Assembly (NCBI RefSeq): GCF_900537085.1
Contig: NZ_UNRE01000005.1
Span: forward strand, 104,541-168,540
Source of the DNA: Agarivorans sp. Alg241-V36
GTDB taxonomy: Bacteria; Pseudomonadota; Gammaproteobacteria; Enterobacterales; Celerinatantimonadaceae
Length of the DNA stretch: 64,000 nucleotides
Reading direction: 5' to 3'
The notes beneath the pieces are model-generated. The model made no database searches. It had not been told where the DNA came from and saw nothing but the letters and a program-made list of their open reading frames with translations. Of the stretch, positions 53,240 through 62,304 are shown one piece after another; positions within the stretch are counted from its first letter, which is position 1, and each line of letters begins with the position of its first letter. The translations under genes and the position numbers were made by a program.

Positions 53240-54703
53240 TTATTCTGCTATAACACTTCTATTTCTACCATTTTGCTTGGCGCGATACATGGCCTTATCG
53301 GCGCGATCAACCAATAGGCTGGCGAGTATTTCGTGGGTTTTAATTTGAGCGATGCCGCAGCTAATGCTCATAGTGATCAAGTTGCCTTCAATCTCGAATT
53401 CGCTTTGATTTACGCCTAAACGAATTTTTTCTGCCACTTCTAGGGCGGCTAAGGCATCGCAGTTGGGTAGCAACACAATGAACTCTTCGCCGCCCCAACG
53501 GCACAAAATGTCCGACTGGCGAATAAATTGACGGGTTATTTCGGCCACTTTCTTTAAGGCTTTATCGCCCACCAAGTGACCATATTTATCGTTAACCTGC
53601 TTAAAGTTGTCGATGTCGAAAATGATGATGGAGCAGGGGCTATTGGCCCGGTGTTGTATATCAATTACCTGTTCTAAACGGCCTTCAAAGGTTTGTCGAT
53701 TATAAATACCGGTTAGTTTGTCGGTAGACGCCAGTGTTTCTAAGCGGCGTTGATAGCGGCCTAGGGTAAAGTTAGCCACTATTAGCATACTAACGGTAAC
53801 CAACAAGCTAATGCTAAGGTTTACCCACAAGGTATGTTTGAGATCTTGAATCGCCGGTACGTCTTGCTGTTCAACAATCAAGTACCAGTTAAACTCTGGA
53901 ATATAGCGAGCATTTAGATAGTGTTGTTGGCCATCTTCGCTAAAACGGTAGCTATTTTTCGCCCCGCTAAGAACTGAGGCTGCTTGAGAAGCCAAGCCCT
54001 TGCGCAAGCTAATGTTACGCGGTCCTTGGTAGTTGGTGCCACTTAAGGTGACATTGCCTAAGGCATCAATAAAGTAAACACTGCGCTGATAGCGAGTTTG
54101 GTAGAGCTGAATGAGTTCTTTTACAAATTCTACGTTTAGCCCAACTCCGGTTACCCCAATCAGCTTCTCTTCAAAATCAAATACTTTGTAATTCACAAAT
54201 ACCGTGGTTCTGCTGTTATCAGCGGTATCGTAGTCGATGTTTATTTCGTACTCTTGAGAGGGCGGTAATTGGCTTACTCGATAAAACCAGGCATCGTCTG
54301 GGTCGTCTTTAGAAATGGTTTTGATAATGCCCGACGGGTGGTAGTAACGGCCGCTGTGGCTGGATACAAAAAAGCTAGTAATGGTTTGGTAGCGCTGCTG
54401 AATATTGTCGAGATAACGAATAATTGGCTGAGCGTTGTTTTCACCGGAAATTGCCCAATCACGTACAAAGGTATCTTGCGCCATTAAGGATGAGGTAAAG
54501 ATAGGTTGTAGTAAGTCTCGTTGAATTTCCGAATAAACGGTATCGCTGGTTAAAGGCAGGTGATTAGATTCTATTTGGTCTCTTAGCGAGGTATGCGCAA
54601 CTTGGTAGCTCAACCAAGAGGTGAGCCAAAAGGCACACAACAGCATAAAAGATAAGCCGAAAACAAACTTACGTTTGTCATTCCATGGGCTATAAATTGG
54701 CAC
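53240..54703 (-). CDS. Membrane diguanylate cyclase with periplasmic Cache sensor
   Basis: A 487-residue protein. The GTG at 54703 (followed by PIYSPWNDKRKFVFG) has GGAG five bases upstream; an upstream in-frame TTG overlaps that site. Two membrane helices near 17-37 and 272-295 bracket a periplasmic dCache-type domain (FFVSSHSGRYYHPSG, VNYKVFDFEEKLIGVTGVGL). The GGDEF domain has DIDNFKQVNDKYGH, GGEEF near 404 and the inhibitory site RQSD five residues before it. It makes cyclic di-GMP in response to an external ligand that cannot be predicted. Confidence 0.9.
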   Translation of the reverse strand: MPIYSPWNDKRKFVFGLSFMLLCAFWLTSWLSYQVAHTSLRDQIESNHLPLTSDTVYSEIQRDLLQPIFTSSLMAQDTFVRDWAISGENNAQPIIRYLDNIQQRYQTITSFFVSSHSGRYYHPSGIIKTISKDDPDDAWFYRVSQLPPSQEYEINIDYDTADNSRTTVFVNYKVFDFEEKLIGVTGVGLNVEFVKELIQLYQTRYQRSVYFIDALGNVTLSGTNYQGPRNISLRKGLASQAASVLSGAKNSYRFSEDGQQHYLNARYIPEFNWYLIVEQQDVPAIQDLKHTLWVNLSISLLVTVSMLIVANFTLGRYQRRLETLASTDKLTGIYNRQTFEGRLEQVIDIQHRANSPCSIIIFDIDNFKQVNDKYGHLVGDKALKKVAEITRQFIRQSDILCRWGGEEFIVLLPNCDALAALEVAEKIRLGVNQSEFEIEGNLITMSISCGIAQIKTHEILASLLVDRADKAMYRAKQNGRNRSVIAE

Positions 54704-54817
54704 CTGCGCTCCTTGCAAACTGGCCTTTATTCAAGATCTTAGTGTAAAGTTAATGTAAGTCTTAGGCAACCAAACTGGCGCTGGCTGCCAGTTAGTAACA
54801 AAAAGGTTAATACTGTA

Positions 54818-55852
54818 ATGGCAAATAATCAAGCGGCTCGGCCTTCGCTATTCTATATAGAGTGTCTACGCTTTATCGCTGCTATAGCAGTAGTGGGTAT
54901 TCACGTGCTTGGCCCATATCGCGATATGGTGCCCGAACTGGCCTGGCACGAGTGGCTTCCGGCTATTTCTCTTAATGCCATTAGCCGCTGGGCGGTGCCT
55001 ATTTTTATCATGATTAGCGGTGCTTTGTTGATGTCGGATCAGCGGCCTTTTAATGCGGCGCATTATTTACCGCGGCGATTAGCTAAGGTTTTGTTGCCCT
55101 TCTTAGCTTGGACGGTAATTTATGCCTTTGTTGGTGGTTATGAAGAGGGGGCTTGGTCTTGGGATGTAACCGCAAGCTTGTTAGAGCATTCGCCCAATGA
55201 ACAAACTTGGTATCATCTGTGGTTTTTCTATGACTTTATTCCACTCTACTTTGTGATCCCACTACTGGCGCCATTGCTATATAAAATGGAGAAACAACGG
55301 GTTTTGTTGCTGCTAGCCGCTTGGTTAATGCTGACTTTAATGCATTGGCTTAAGGTAGAAACTCCGCTACGTCAAAACATCATTTTATATAGTGGCTATT
55401 TGGTGATGGGTTGGTATCTATTTAATAACGACCAACAGGCCCATCTTAAATTTTGGCTGGCTACAGGCAGTGCTATGCTGGCGTTTAATGTATTTGGTAG
55501 TGCTTTTTATATCTGGTTACAGGGCGAATACAGCAGTGTATTTATGGGGTATAAAAGCTTAAATACCGCCGTGATTGCCATGAGCCTGTTTGTATTAATA
55601 AAAGCTTACGCTGAGCGAGTGCCCGAAGGTTTTAGGCCATTAATTAAAACTATTTCCAAATACAGTTTTGGTATTTATTTGGTTCACCCTTTATTTTTGA
55701 TACCAGTACGTAACCCAGACTACGGCATCTATCAGTGGTTTGGTCATTCAAGTATTGCTCTAGTGGTAATTAGCGCGGTGGCTTTAGGTTTAGCATTTGT
55801 GCTGAGCTGGTTACTTACTCGCTCATCACTCACTCGCTGGTTAGTGCCTTAG
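54818..55852 (+). CDS. Acyltransferase 3 family membrane protein
   Basis: A 344-residue inner-membrane protein with about ten helices, of the OafA/WecH (acyltransferase 3) family, which O-acylates sugars of surface glycans or osmolytes. Typical motifs are YIECLRFIAAIAVVGIHVLG (conserved histidine in VGIHV), RWAVPIFIMISGALLM, HLWFFYDFIPLYFVIPLL and FGIYLVHPLF. No polysaccharide gene is nearby, so the acceptor is unknown. It begins 114 bases from the divergent GGDEF gene. Confidence 0.87.
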   Translation: MANNQAARPSLFYIECLRFIAAIAVVGIHVLGPYRDMVPELAWHEWLPAISLNAISRWAVPIFIMISGALLMSDQRPFNAAHYLPRRLAKVLLPFLAWTVIYAFVGGYEEGAWSWDVTASLLEHSPNEQTWYHLWFFYDFIPLYFVIPLLAPLLYKMEKQRVLLLLAAWLMLTLMHWLKVETPLRQNIILYSGYLVMGWYLFNNDQQAHLKFWLATGSAMLAFNVFGSAFYIWLQGEYSSVFMGYKSLNTAVIAMSLFVLIKAYAERVPEGFRPLIKTISKYSFGIYLVHPLFLIPVRNPDYGIYQWFGHSSIALVVISAVALGLAFVLSWLLTRSSLTRWLVP

Positions 55853-55891
55853 TATTGAGTGGTATAAGGCTATCCGTAGCAGAGGTATGGC

Positions 55892-56329
55892 ATGTATAGC
55901 GTGAGCTTTAGAGTGAATGACAAAGTGCACCGAAAGTCTTATAAAACGGAATCGGGAGCAATGCGAGCTATTCGCAAGTGGTTTCAACAGCATCCAGAAA
56001 GTATGCATACATTGGTCATGTTATATGGACCAGACCAAGAGCCCATTAGTTATACTCAAGCCTGCGATTTACCAGAAGTTACAAGCAAGGTGAGTGATTT
56101 TTATCGGAGTCAAGCTTGGTTAGAGCTTCGTTACAAAGCCTTAAATCAATATGGAAACAGCTGCGCGTGTTGCGGTAGGGGTCTTGAAAATGGCGCGACT
56201 TTACATGTGGATCATATAAAACCCCGCTCGCGTTATCCCGAGCTTGAATTGAAATTAGATAACCTACAAGTGCTGTGTGACCAGTGCAATATAGGTAAAT
56301 CTAATAAATCTGAGAAGCAGTGGCGCTAA
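55892..56329 (+). CDS. HNH nuclease domain protein
   Basis: A 145-residue protein. Residues 90-135 form a zinc-bound HNH motif: Cys91/Cys94 (CACC), HVDHIKPRS with His105 and His108, the Asn in LDNLQ, and Cys129/Cys132 (CDQC). The N-terminal 70 residues (VSFRVNDKVHRKSYKTESGAMRAIRKWF) look like an AP2-type or accessory domain and are not assigned. Such stand-alone HNH proteins may cut DNA or be degenerate homing enzymes. It precedes the AlkC-like gene by 25 bases and could be cotranscribed with it. Confidence 0.82.
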   Translation: MYSVSFRVNDKVHRKSYKTESGAMRAIRKWFQQHPESMHTLVMLYGPDQEPISYTQACDLPEVTSKVSDFYRSQAWLELRYKALNQYGNSCACCGRGLENGATLHVDHIKPRSRYPELELKLDNLQVLCDQCNIGKSNKSEKQWR

Positions 56330-56354
56330 ATGGCTTTAACCTTAAGAGAGTGAC

Positions 56355-57470
56355 ATGGCTGAACAAATGCTAATGAAAAATGGCCTGGCAGAACCTGCGG
56401 TGCAGCGCATTGCACAGGGAATAGCGGCGGTCTACCCAGAGTTTGACACTAAACGGTTTGTTGAGTTTGCGCTTAAGGGCTTAGAGGAGCTAGAACTTAA
56501 ACAGCGGGTGACTCATATTATTGAGGTATTGCAACAAACGCTGCCTGAAGACTTTGCGAAAGTTACCGAAATACTTACGGCACTGCCGCAGTATTGGGAC
56601 CGTGGTGACCCAGACGATAGCTTACGCGGTTTTGCCATTTGGCCGGTTACCGATTACGTGGCGGTGGCTGGTATAGACCAGCCACAATTGGCTTTTAAAG
56701 CCTTGGCGGCACTTAGCCCCTTGTTTAGTGCTGAGTTTGCTATTCGTCCGTTTATCGAAAAGCACCCTGAGCTAAGCTGGCAACAATTGTTGGCTTGGAC
56801 ACGCAGTGAAGATGAACACCTTAGACGTTTAGCCAGTGAAGGCTGCAGGCCTAGGCTACCGTGGGGAGTGCAGCTTAAACAGCTGATCACAGATCCCGCG
56901 CCAATCTATCCGATTTTGGACGCGCTGAAAAACGACAGCAGTTTGTATGTGCGCCGCTCGGTGGCGAACAACCTAAACGACATCGCCAAAGACCACCCCG
57001 AGCAGGTATTGGCAATGTGTTTAGCTTGGCAACAAGGTGCCAGTAGTGACTTACAGTGGTTGATCAAACATGCCACTCGAAGTTTAGTTAAGCAGGGCCA
57101 TCCAAAAAGCTTTCCGCTGTTAGGTTATACCGCTGAGCCAAAGGTTGATATTGAGGAGTTTGCGTTGCTCAATAGCGAAGTGGCAATGGGCGAAACCCTT
57201 AGTTTTGCTATTGCCCTGCGGGCACAAAAGCCTCAGCAAAAGTTTGTATTGGATTATGCGCTGCATTTTATGAAAGCCAACGGCAAAACCGCGGCCAAGG
57301 TGTTTAAGCTAAAGAACGTGAACTTAGCAGAGGGCGAAATGTTTGCTATGGAGAAAAGCCATTCGTTTAAGGCTATTTCTACGCGTCGCTATTATCCGGG
57401 GGAACACTTTGTGGCAATCCATATTAATGGCCAAGAGCAGGCGCGTTTGGCATTTACGCTTAACGCCTAA
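56355..57470 (+). CDS. alkC: AlkC-like DNA alkylation repair protein
   Basis: A 371-residue protein. The first 240 residues are HEAT-like helical repeats of the AlkC/AlkD family (RFVEFALKGLEELELKQRV, LSWQQLLAWTRSEDEHLRRLASEG, SLYVRRSVANNLNDIAKDHPEQVL). The last 110 residues (EEFALLNSEVAMGETLSFAIALRAQ onward) form a beta-rich Ig-like domain, which is typical of the AlkC-alpha subgroup. These glycosylases remove 3-methyladenine and related cationic lesions. It lies 25 bases after the HNH gene and ahead of a hairpin. Confidence 0.82.
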   Translation: MAEQMLMKNGLAEPAVQRIAQGIAAVYPEFDTKRFVEFALKGLEELELKQRVTHIIEVLQQTLPEDFAKVTEILTALPQYWDRGDPDDSLRGFAIWPVTDYVAVAGIDQPQLAFKALAALSPLFSAEFAIRPFIEKHPELSWQQLLAWTRSEDEHLRRLASEGCRPRLPWGVQLKQLITDPAPIYPILDALKNDSSLYVRRSVANNLNDIAKDHPEQVLAMCLAWQQGASSDLQWLIKHATRSLVKQGHPKSFPLLGYTAEPKVDIEEFALLNSEVAMGETLSFAIALRAQKPQQKFVLDYALHFMKANGKTAAKVFKLKNVNLAEGEMFAMEKSHSFKAISTRRYYPGEHFVAIHINGQEQARLAFTLNA

Positions 57471-57492
57471 ACGATGGGTATTGCAAAATAGC

Positions 57493-57516
57493 GTGGGCAA
57501 GCTTTCGCTCGCCCAC
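57493..57516. terminator. Hairpin between alkC and the large hydrolase
   Basis: GTGGGCAAGC (57493-57502) and GCTCGCCCAC (57507-57516) pair at nine of ten positions with loop TTTC, between convergent genes. It lacks a T-run. Confidence 0.5.
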
Positions 57517-57525
57517 TGGTTAGGA

Positions 57526-60500
57526 TTATTGCTCGATAATTTCTAGTGAGCGCCAGCGACCACGCGCGTAATCAGCTTGGCCGTTGCTCGAAATTACTTC
57601 GCCATTTGAGGTGGAGTTAAATTCAATTTGAATTTCATCGCCATTGCTTAGCGATATGTCGCTCCAAGTGTGCTGGCTAGTTTGGTAGTTAACTGCCGAT
57701 TTAGGGTTAGTGTAGTCACCCACTTGTTGGCCGTTTACTACTAAACGATAGCTACTTTCACCATCATTTTCGGTTAGCGTTGTTATGGTAAGTTTGTAGT
57801 CTCCACTGCTGCCATTAAAGGTATAACGCACTGCGGCATATTGATCTTTATAGCTGTTGGCATTTACCGCTAAGGCGTTTCTGGTGTTGTCTTTATAGGC
57901 TGGCACAAAGCCATCAACTTTCGAGATATCAAAGCTATTAATATCTACGAAGATTTTGTTAGCCGGTGGTTGGCTTGGCTGATTGCCTTGACCATCATCG
58001 TTTAGCTCTCGATTAGTAACCAGAGCTACCCAATCTTGATTGCTTTCTTTAGGTGGGTTGCCAATGTTTAGCGTTGTACCACCTGATAGACTCAAACCCT
58101 TGCTTAGTTCACCACTGCGAGGGTTGTACCAATAAACTTGATAAATGTTGTTATTAGCAAGTTTAAGGTTGGTGCTTCCACCATCACGTAAGTTAATGAT
58201 GTAGTTGTTTTGTTTGTCCGACAGCACCCAGTTGTTACCGCTGGTTGTAGCACCATTGTCTACCACTAGGTTTTGAAGATTAAGCCCTAGCTGCTCTTGC
58301 AGTATGTTTTTGAAAAAGTGATGAACATGCCCGCTTTGTTGCCATAGCTGATCAAATTCGCGCAGATTCTCAACCGCTAAATCATAAGCGTGACCACCAT
58401 CATTTTTAAGATACCAAGAGAAGCCTGCTCCGCCCGACATCACGCTGGCCCACATCCAGTAAACACGTTGGCGAGCATTTACACCTTGGTAAGGTTTAGG
58501 TGCATCGCTACCCGAAGCCTCGGTGTATGTTACGTACCATTGTTTCCCCGCAGCAGCCGATTTGTTCAACCAGCTAATGGTTTCGCCGTATACTGAGTTT
58601 TTACTAGCAGTGGCACTGGCATTTTCTGGAATACCACCGTACTGAATGGTAGGGCCGTTAAATGTAGGGTGACCGAGCATGTCGTCGTAACGGGCATGTT
58701 GGCCTGGGTAAGTATGTAAAGTAATACCGTGATCATAGGGGTCTAACTGTTTGATATAGTCAGCATAGGCTTTTAGTGCTGCAATTGACGTTGCATCTTG
58801 CTCTTCGCCTAAATTCCACTGTACTGCTGGGTGGTGGCCAAAGCGCGAGATAAGTTCGCGGTAATACAATTTTCGCTCTAAACCAAGGCTGGCATTGTTT
58901 AACAATGTTTCGTTCTCGGTTTCTTGAGTCATCATATGCAGCATTAAACCTTGCTTAGTCATATGTGAAAAAGCGCGCTCCCACTGGTCTAACTTACTGA
59001 TATCGAAGGTGCGTTTGTTATTGCCATTTTCTTGATAGATAACCCAAGGGTGAGCATCACAGCCATCACCTTTTACGGTGTTTAACATGATGTAAGCACT
59101 ATTTACTTGGTGTGAGCCTAGGTAGTTAATTAGGCCAATTAAGCCTTTACCTTTTTGCTGTGCGCCGCCCCAGCTTGGGTCGCCGCTTTGCCAATCACTT
59201 TCGTGCTCGGCAAACTGGTGCAAAATGCCTTTACATGAACCGCCGCTGCCTTTAACGGTATTGTCAAAATCGGCATAACCAAAGATGTTTTCTGGGCTGC
59301 CCATTCCGGCTTCAATAAATGCTTTGCCACTGCCAGCAAAGCGTTGATAGCGCTCGCCATCTAAGTGTTGCAATAAACCTTGGCTGCGTAAGTCTTGGCT
59401 ATCGGCGGTAGATGCTGAAACCGAGAATTGTCCTTGCTGGCCATCTATTTCGGCAATCGCTTGCCCGGCATTGTTTTGCTGGCTAAGCGCTATGTTGGTG
59501 CCTTTGCGAAAAGACACTTGGTAGTTCCAATCACCGGTATTAGGTGGCATAAAGTAAGCGCGCCATACATCACCGCTACTAGCACCGGTGTCGGCAGCAT
59601 CACCGCTAGCGGCGAAATGCCCAGGCACTACAAAGCGTTGTTCACCTTGGCTAAACGTGACATTAAAGCGGTGGTTAATGAAGGTGCTGGCATTGCTTTC
59701 ATCAGCAAAGTAGCCTTTACAGCTTAACTCAACCCTATGCCATTGCTGATTTGTCTCACTCACTTCACAGCTTTTCGCCATATTGCTCGCAAGTGTCTCG
59801 GGGAGATCTAGGTTTTGCGCGCTTGCTGGGCTTACCGAGCTGTGGCGAAAAACGATGCGGTCTACTTTAAAAAACTTAGACCGACCAGACAGGGTAAAGG
59901 AGTATTCTTCACCCGCTTTTAGATTGTAAATGGCATTGTGTTTGGCGTGGTTTTTGTCTAATCGCTTACCCGAGGCCCAAACAAACTTGTTGTCAGCGCC
60001 ACCATAAAACTTGGTGTCAGAGCTTAAAATAGCCTTGGTCGCATTACCTTCACCGCTTACTGCATCATAGTTACCATCTAAGCGTACATAGCCATCGTTA
60101 GCTACGTCGGTGCGGTTATCAATCGTTTCCCTAGCCACATACATATGCAAGTGGTAAGTCCCTGTTTGAGCAGCAGTAAAGCTATATTCTAAGGGCGAGT
60201 TAACTGGACCAGAGATGTAGCTATTACCGTTAAACTCTAAATAAGAAGCACCTGTGTAGCCGGCTAATTCAGACTTACCTTGCCACTCACCTAAGGAAGA
60301 TAGAGTATTCTCCGCCTCAATAACAATTAAGCCATTTTGCTCAATATATTGGGTATTGGCTGAAGGGGGATTGTTGTTATCGCCACCGCTATCTCCGCCA
60401 TTATCTCCACCGTTGTCGCCGCCGGTACCGCCATTGTCACCACCATTATCTAGGTCGCGACACGCTTCGGTGCCACACTGGCAGTAGCTTTGATCGCTGC

Positions 60501-60897
60501 GAGAGTTTACGCAGTCGTTGGCAGTGTTTCCGTAGGTATTCTTACACTGAGCGGTAGTATCACACTCATCGCCATATTCTGGCTCTGGAGGAGTTGTGGG
60601 TTGAAGATCGGCACATACTCCGTCTTCACATAAACAGTAGCTCTGCGAACTGCGTGAGTTAACACAGTCGTAGGCGCTGTCACCATAAATGCTTTTACAT
60701 TCAGAAGTTAGGTTACATTCATCAGCTTGTACTACCGCCAGCTGAAAAGTTGCCGGCTGAGCGCTGAAGCTATCCAGCAATTGATTTAGGTTGATGCCTT
60801 GATTGCCGGTTGCGGCATTGGCAAAAAAAGAAAAAGCGAGACAAAGTAAGCTTATTACGCTCCTTGCTTTTCCTATTCGTTGTTTAAGTTGTTTCAC
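57526..60897 (-). CDS. Large secreted DUF5060-type glycoside hydrolase with twin Cys-rich modules
   Basis: A 1,123-residue exported protein starting at GTG 60897 (AAGGAA upstream), with a signal peptide (about 1-29). Two six-cysteine modules lie at 61-95 and 112-146 with identical spacing (6, 11, 10, 2, 5). A Gly/Asp repeat linker (149-178) leads to a CBM6-like domain (184-352). Residues about 380-480 match DUF5060 (GDVWRAYFMPPNTGDWNYQVSF). A TIM-barrel-type catalytic region (about 510-930) has WNLGEE (Glu698/699, putative acid/base) and YTEASGS (Glu793, putative nucleophile). A collagen-binding-like beta domain and a C-terminal jelly-roll-like module follow. DUF5060 proteins are often found with algal-polysaccharide degradation genes; the true substrate is unknown. 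Confidence 0.8.
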   Translation of the reverse strand: MKQLKQRIGKARSVISLLCLAFSFFANAATGNQGINLNQLLDSFSAQPATFQLAVVQADECNLTSECKSIYGDSAYDCVNSRSSQSYCLCEDGVCADLQPTTPPEPEYGDECDTTAQCKNTYGNTANDCVNSRSDQSYCQCGTEACRDLDNGGDNGGTGGDNGGDNGGDSGGDNNNPPSANTQYIEQNGLIVIEAENTLSSLGEWQGKSELAGYTGASYLEFNGNSYISGPVNSPLEYSFTAAQTGTYHLHMYVARETIDNRTDVANDGYVRLDGNYDAVSGEGNATKAILSSDTKFYGGADNKFVWASGKRLDKNHAKHNAIYNLKAGEEYSFTLSGRSKFFKVDRIVFRHSSVSPASAQNLDLPETLASNMAKSCEVSETNQQWHRVELSCKGYFADESNASTFINHRFNVTFSQGEQRFVVPGHFAASGDAADTGASSGDVWRAYFMPPNTGDWNYQVSFRKGTNIALSQQNNAGQAIAEIDGQQGQFSVSASTADSQDLRSQGLLQHLDGERYQRFAGSGKAFIEAGMGSPENIFGYADFDNTVKGSGGSCKGILHQFAEHESDWQSGDPSWGGAQQKGKGLIGLINYLGSHQVNSAYIMLNTVKGDGCDAHPWVIYQENGNNKRTFDISKLDQWERAFSHMTKQGLMLHMMTQETENETLLNNASLGLERKLYYRELISRFGHHPAVQWNLGEEQDATSIAALKAYADYIKQLDPYDHGITLHTYPGQHARYDDMLGHPTFNGPTIQYGGIPENASATASKNSVYGETISWLNKSAAAGKQWYVTYTEASGSDAPKPYQGVNARQRVYWMWASVMSGGAGFSWYLKNDGGHAYDLAVENLREFDQLWQQSGHVHHFFKNILQEQLGLNLQNLVVDNGATTSGNNWVLSDKQNNYIINLRDGGSTNLKLANNNIYQVYWYNPRSGELSKGLSLSGGTTLNIGNPPKESNQDWVALVTNRELNDDGQGNQPSQPPANKIFVDINSFDISKVDGFVPAYKDNTRNALAVNANSYKDQYAAVRYTFNGSSGDYKLTITTLTENDGESSYRLVVNGQQVGDYTNPKSAVNYQTSQHTWSDISLSNGDEIQIEFNSTSNGEVISSNGQADYARGRWRSLEIIEQ

Positions 60898-60940
60898 TGC
60901 ATTTTTCCTTGTGTTTGTTGGTTCAACAAAGTGCAAAGAA

Positions 60941-60965
60941 GGTTTATCTAATTCAGTGATAAACC
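60941..60965. repeat. Inverted repeat upstream of the large hydrolase
   Basis: GGTTTATC and GATAAACC form perfect eight-base arms around nine bases, about 45 bases before the start. It is a candidate operator. The rest of the 294-base gap is AT-rich. Confidence 0.4.
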
Positions 60966-61089
60966 AGTCGTCTGGTCTGTAACGTTTGTACTTAGCGTTG
61001 AGTATTTAAATTGACTAACTTTTTATAATGTTTTTTGTCAGTGAGGATTTGAGCAATTTATCAACACACTGTAAAGCCGTAATTTATTG

Positions 61090-61114
61090 GTTTTATTGAT
61101 TTTTTCAATAAAAC
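61090..61114. terminator. AT-rich hairpin after the orphan binding-protein gene
   Basis: GTTTTATTGA (61090-61099) and its complement (61105-61114) with a T5 loop, 78 bases past the minus-strand stop at 61192. Likely a weak terminator. Confidence 0.4.
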
Positions 61115-61191
61115 TTAATTACATATTATTTAAGGTCTGAAAATGGGGTATGAGGCTGTTGCTTATAGGCGACAGGGAGTAGAGCGAAGGG

Positions 61192-61950
61192 CTATTTTAG
61201 AAAACCATGAGTGATCATTGGATAGCGGTTGGCTATTAGTTGGTATTGTCCGCTATTAACTATTTCTGCTAATCCGCGATTAAATGATTCAAGCAACTTT
61301 GTTGCCCCCTCGGTTTTGCGAGATATGAGTAAATGTACACTGCTGGTTATTACATCCTTGTTGGATATACACAAAACGGCACGTTGCTGAGGGCTTAAGT
61401 AACGGTTAATCAGAGTAGTTGCAGCGACTCTATCAATTAATAGCGCATCGATACGTTTGGCAAACAGCTTTTTTAAGTTTTGCAGATCTGAATTAACCAC
61501 TTCAATTTGGTAAAGGCCTTTTTTGCCATTTAACCAAAATTCATCGCTATACGTATAACCCCGCACCGCACCCACTACTTTGCCTTTTAAGCTGGCTAAA
61601 CTGTTGAGTTCTCCGGTGGAATTTAAGCTAACTAGTACGCTTCCGCCGTACCAAAGCGGCTCAGAGTGAAGGAAGAACTGTTGACGTTCGGCATTAAAAG
61701 CCCAATAAGAAGTGGCTGCGTAGCTGCCTACTTGGCTAGAGACTAAAGCGCGTTGCCAGGGCAAATAGCGAAAGCTCACCTCTGTTTCTACAGCAGTAAA
61801 CGAAGCTTTAACAATGGCATTTATTAAGCCGCCATCTTCACGATATTGAGAGGTGAAGGGAGGATGTTCACCACTGGCTATGGTGATGCTTTCAGCAATG
61901 CTTTGGCTGCTTACAATCAGCAGGCTTAAACATAAAAAGGTACGGAGCAA
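61192..61950 (-). CDS. Periplasmic solute-binding protein family 3 (orphan)
   Basis: A 252-residue exported binding protein. The apparent TTG start at 61950 is weakly supported by AGAGAGG 11 bases upstream. A signal peptide (LRTFLCLSLLIVSSQSIA) precedes ESITIASGEHPPFTSQYREDGGLINAIVKASF and KVVGAVRGYTYSD, IEVVNSDLQNLKKLFAKRIDALLIDRVA. Like the orphan at 34381 it has no permease next to it. It may act in sensing or as part of a dispersed system. It lies between the large hydrolase and the choice-of-anchor gene. Confidence 0.78.
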   Translation of the reverse strand: MLRTFLCLSLLIVSSQSIAESITIASGEHPPFTSQYREDGGLINAIVKASFTAVETEVSFRYLPWQRALVSSQVGSYAATSYWAFNAERQQFFLHSEPLWYGGSVLVSLNSTGELNSLASLKGKVVGAVRGYTYSDEFWLNGKKGLYQIEVVNSDLQNLKKLFAKRIDALLIDRVAATTLINRYLSPQQRAVLCISNKDVITSSVHLLISRKTEGATKLLESFNRGLAEIVNSGQYQLIANRYPMITHGFLK

Positions 61951-62304
61951 GTAAATGATGACCTCTCTCTATTATTAACTAAAACAGTAAGCTAAGTAAC
62001 TTAAAGGCTAGTTCAAGCGTAGCTCTAGCTTGGTCTTAATCAAGGTTTATAGTGAAGTACTAGAGCTAGGTAGACTGCATATCTAACTTTGTCGAATTTT
62101 TTTACAACTAAGTTCTTATTGTATTGTTTAATAATATATACACTTGCCTAACTTGATGAAAAATAGAGCTTTTGCTTAGTTGGTCTAATTCCTGCTTTTA
62201 AACAGCCAGCATCAATCATTTGTGTTTATAAGTGATTGAAAAATATAAATTTGGTCAAATAGTTATCAGTATGCGGTGGTTGCCGTAGTAGTAGGAAACG
62301 TTTT

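Noticed and set aside
55892..57470. HNH nuclease plus AlkC-like pair as a defence or repair island
   Set aside because: The HNH domain is common and stand-alone, the AlkC call is a base-excision repair enzyme, and there is no defence companion, integrase or compositional shift.
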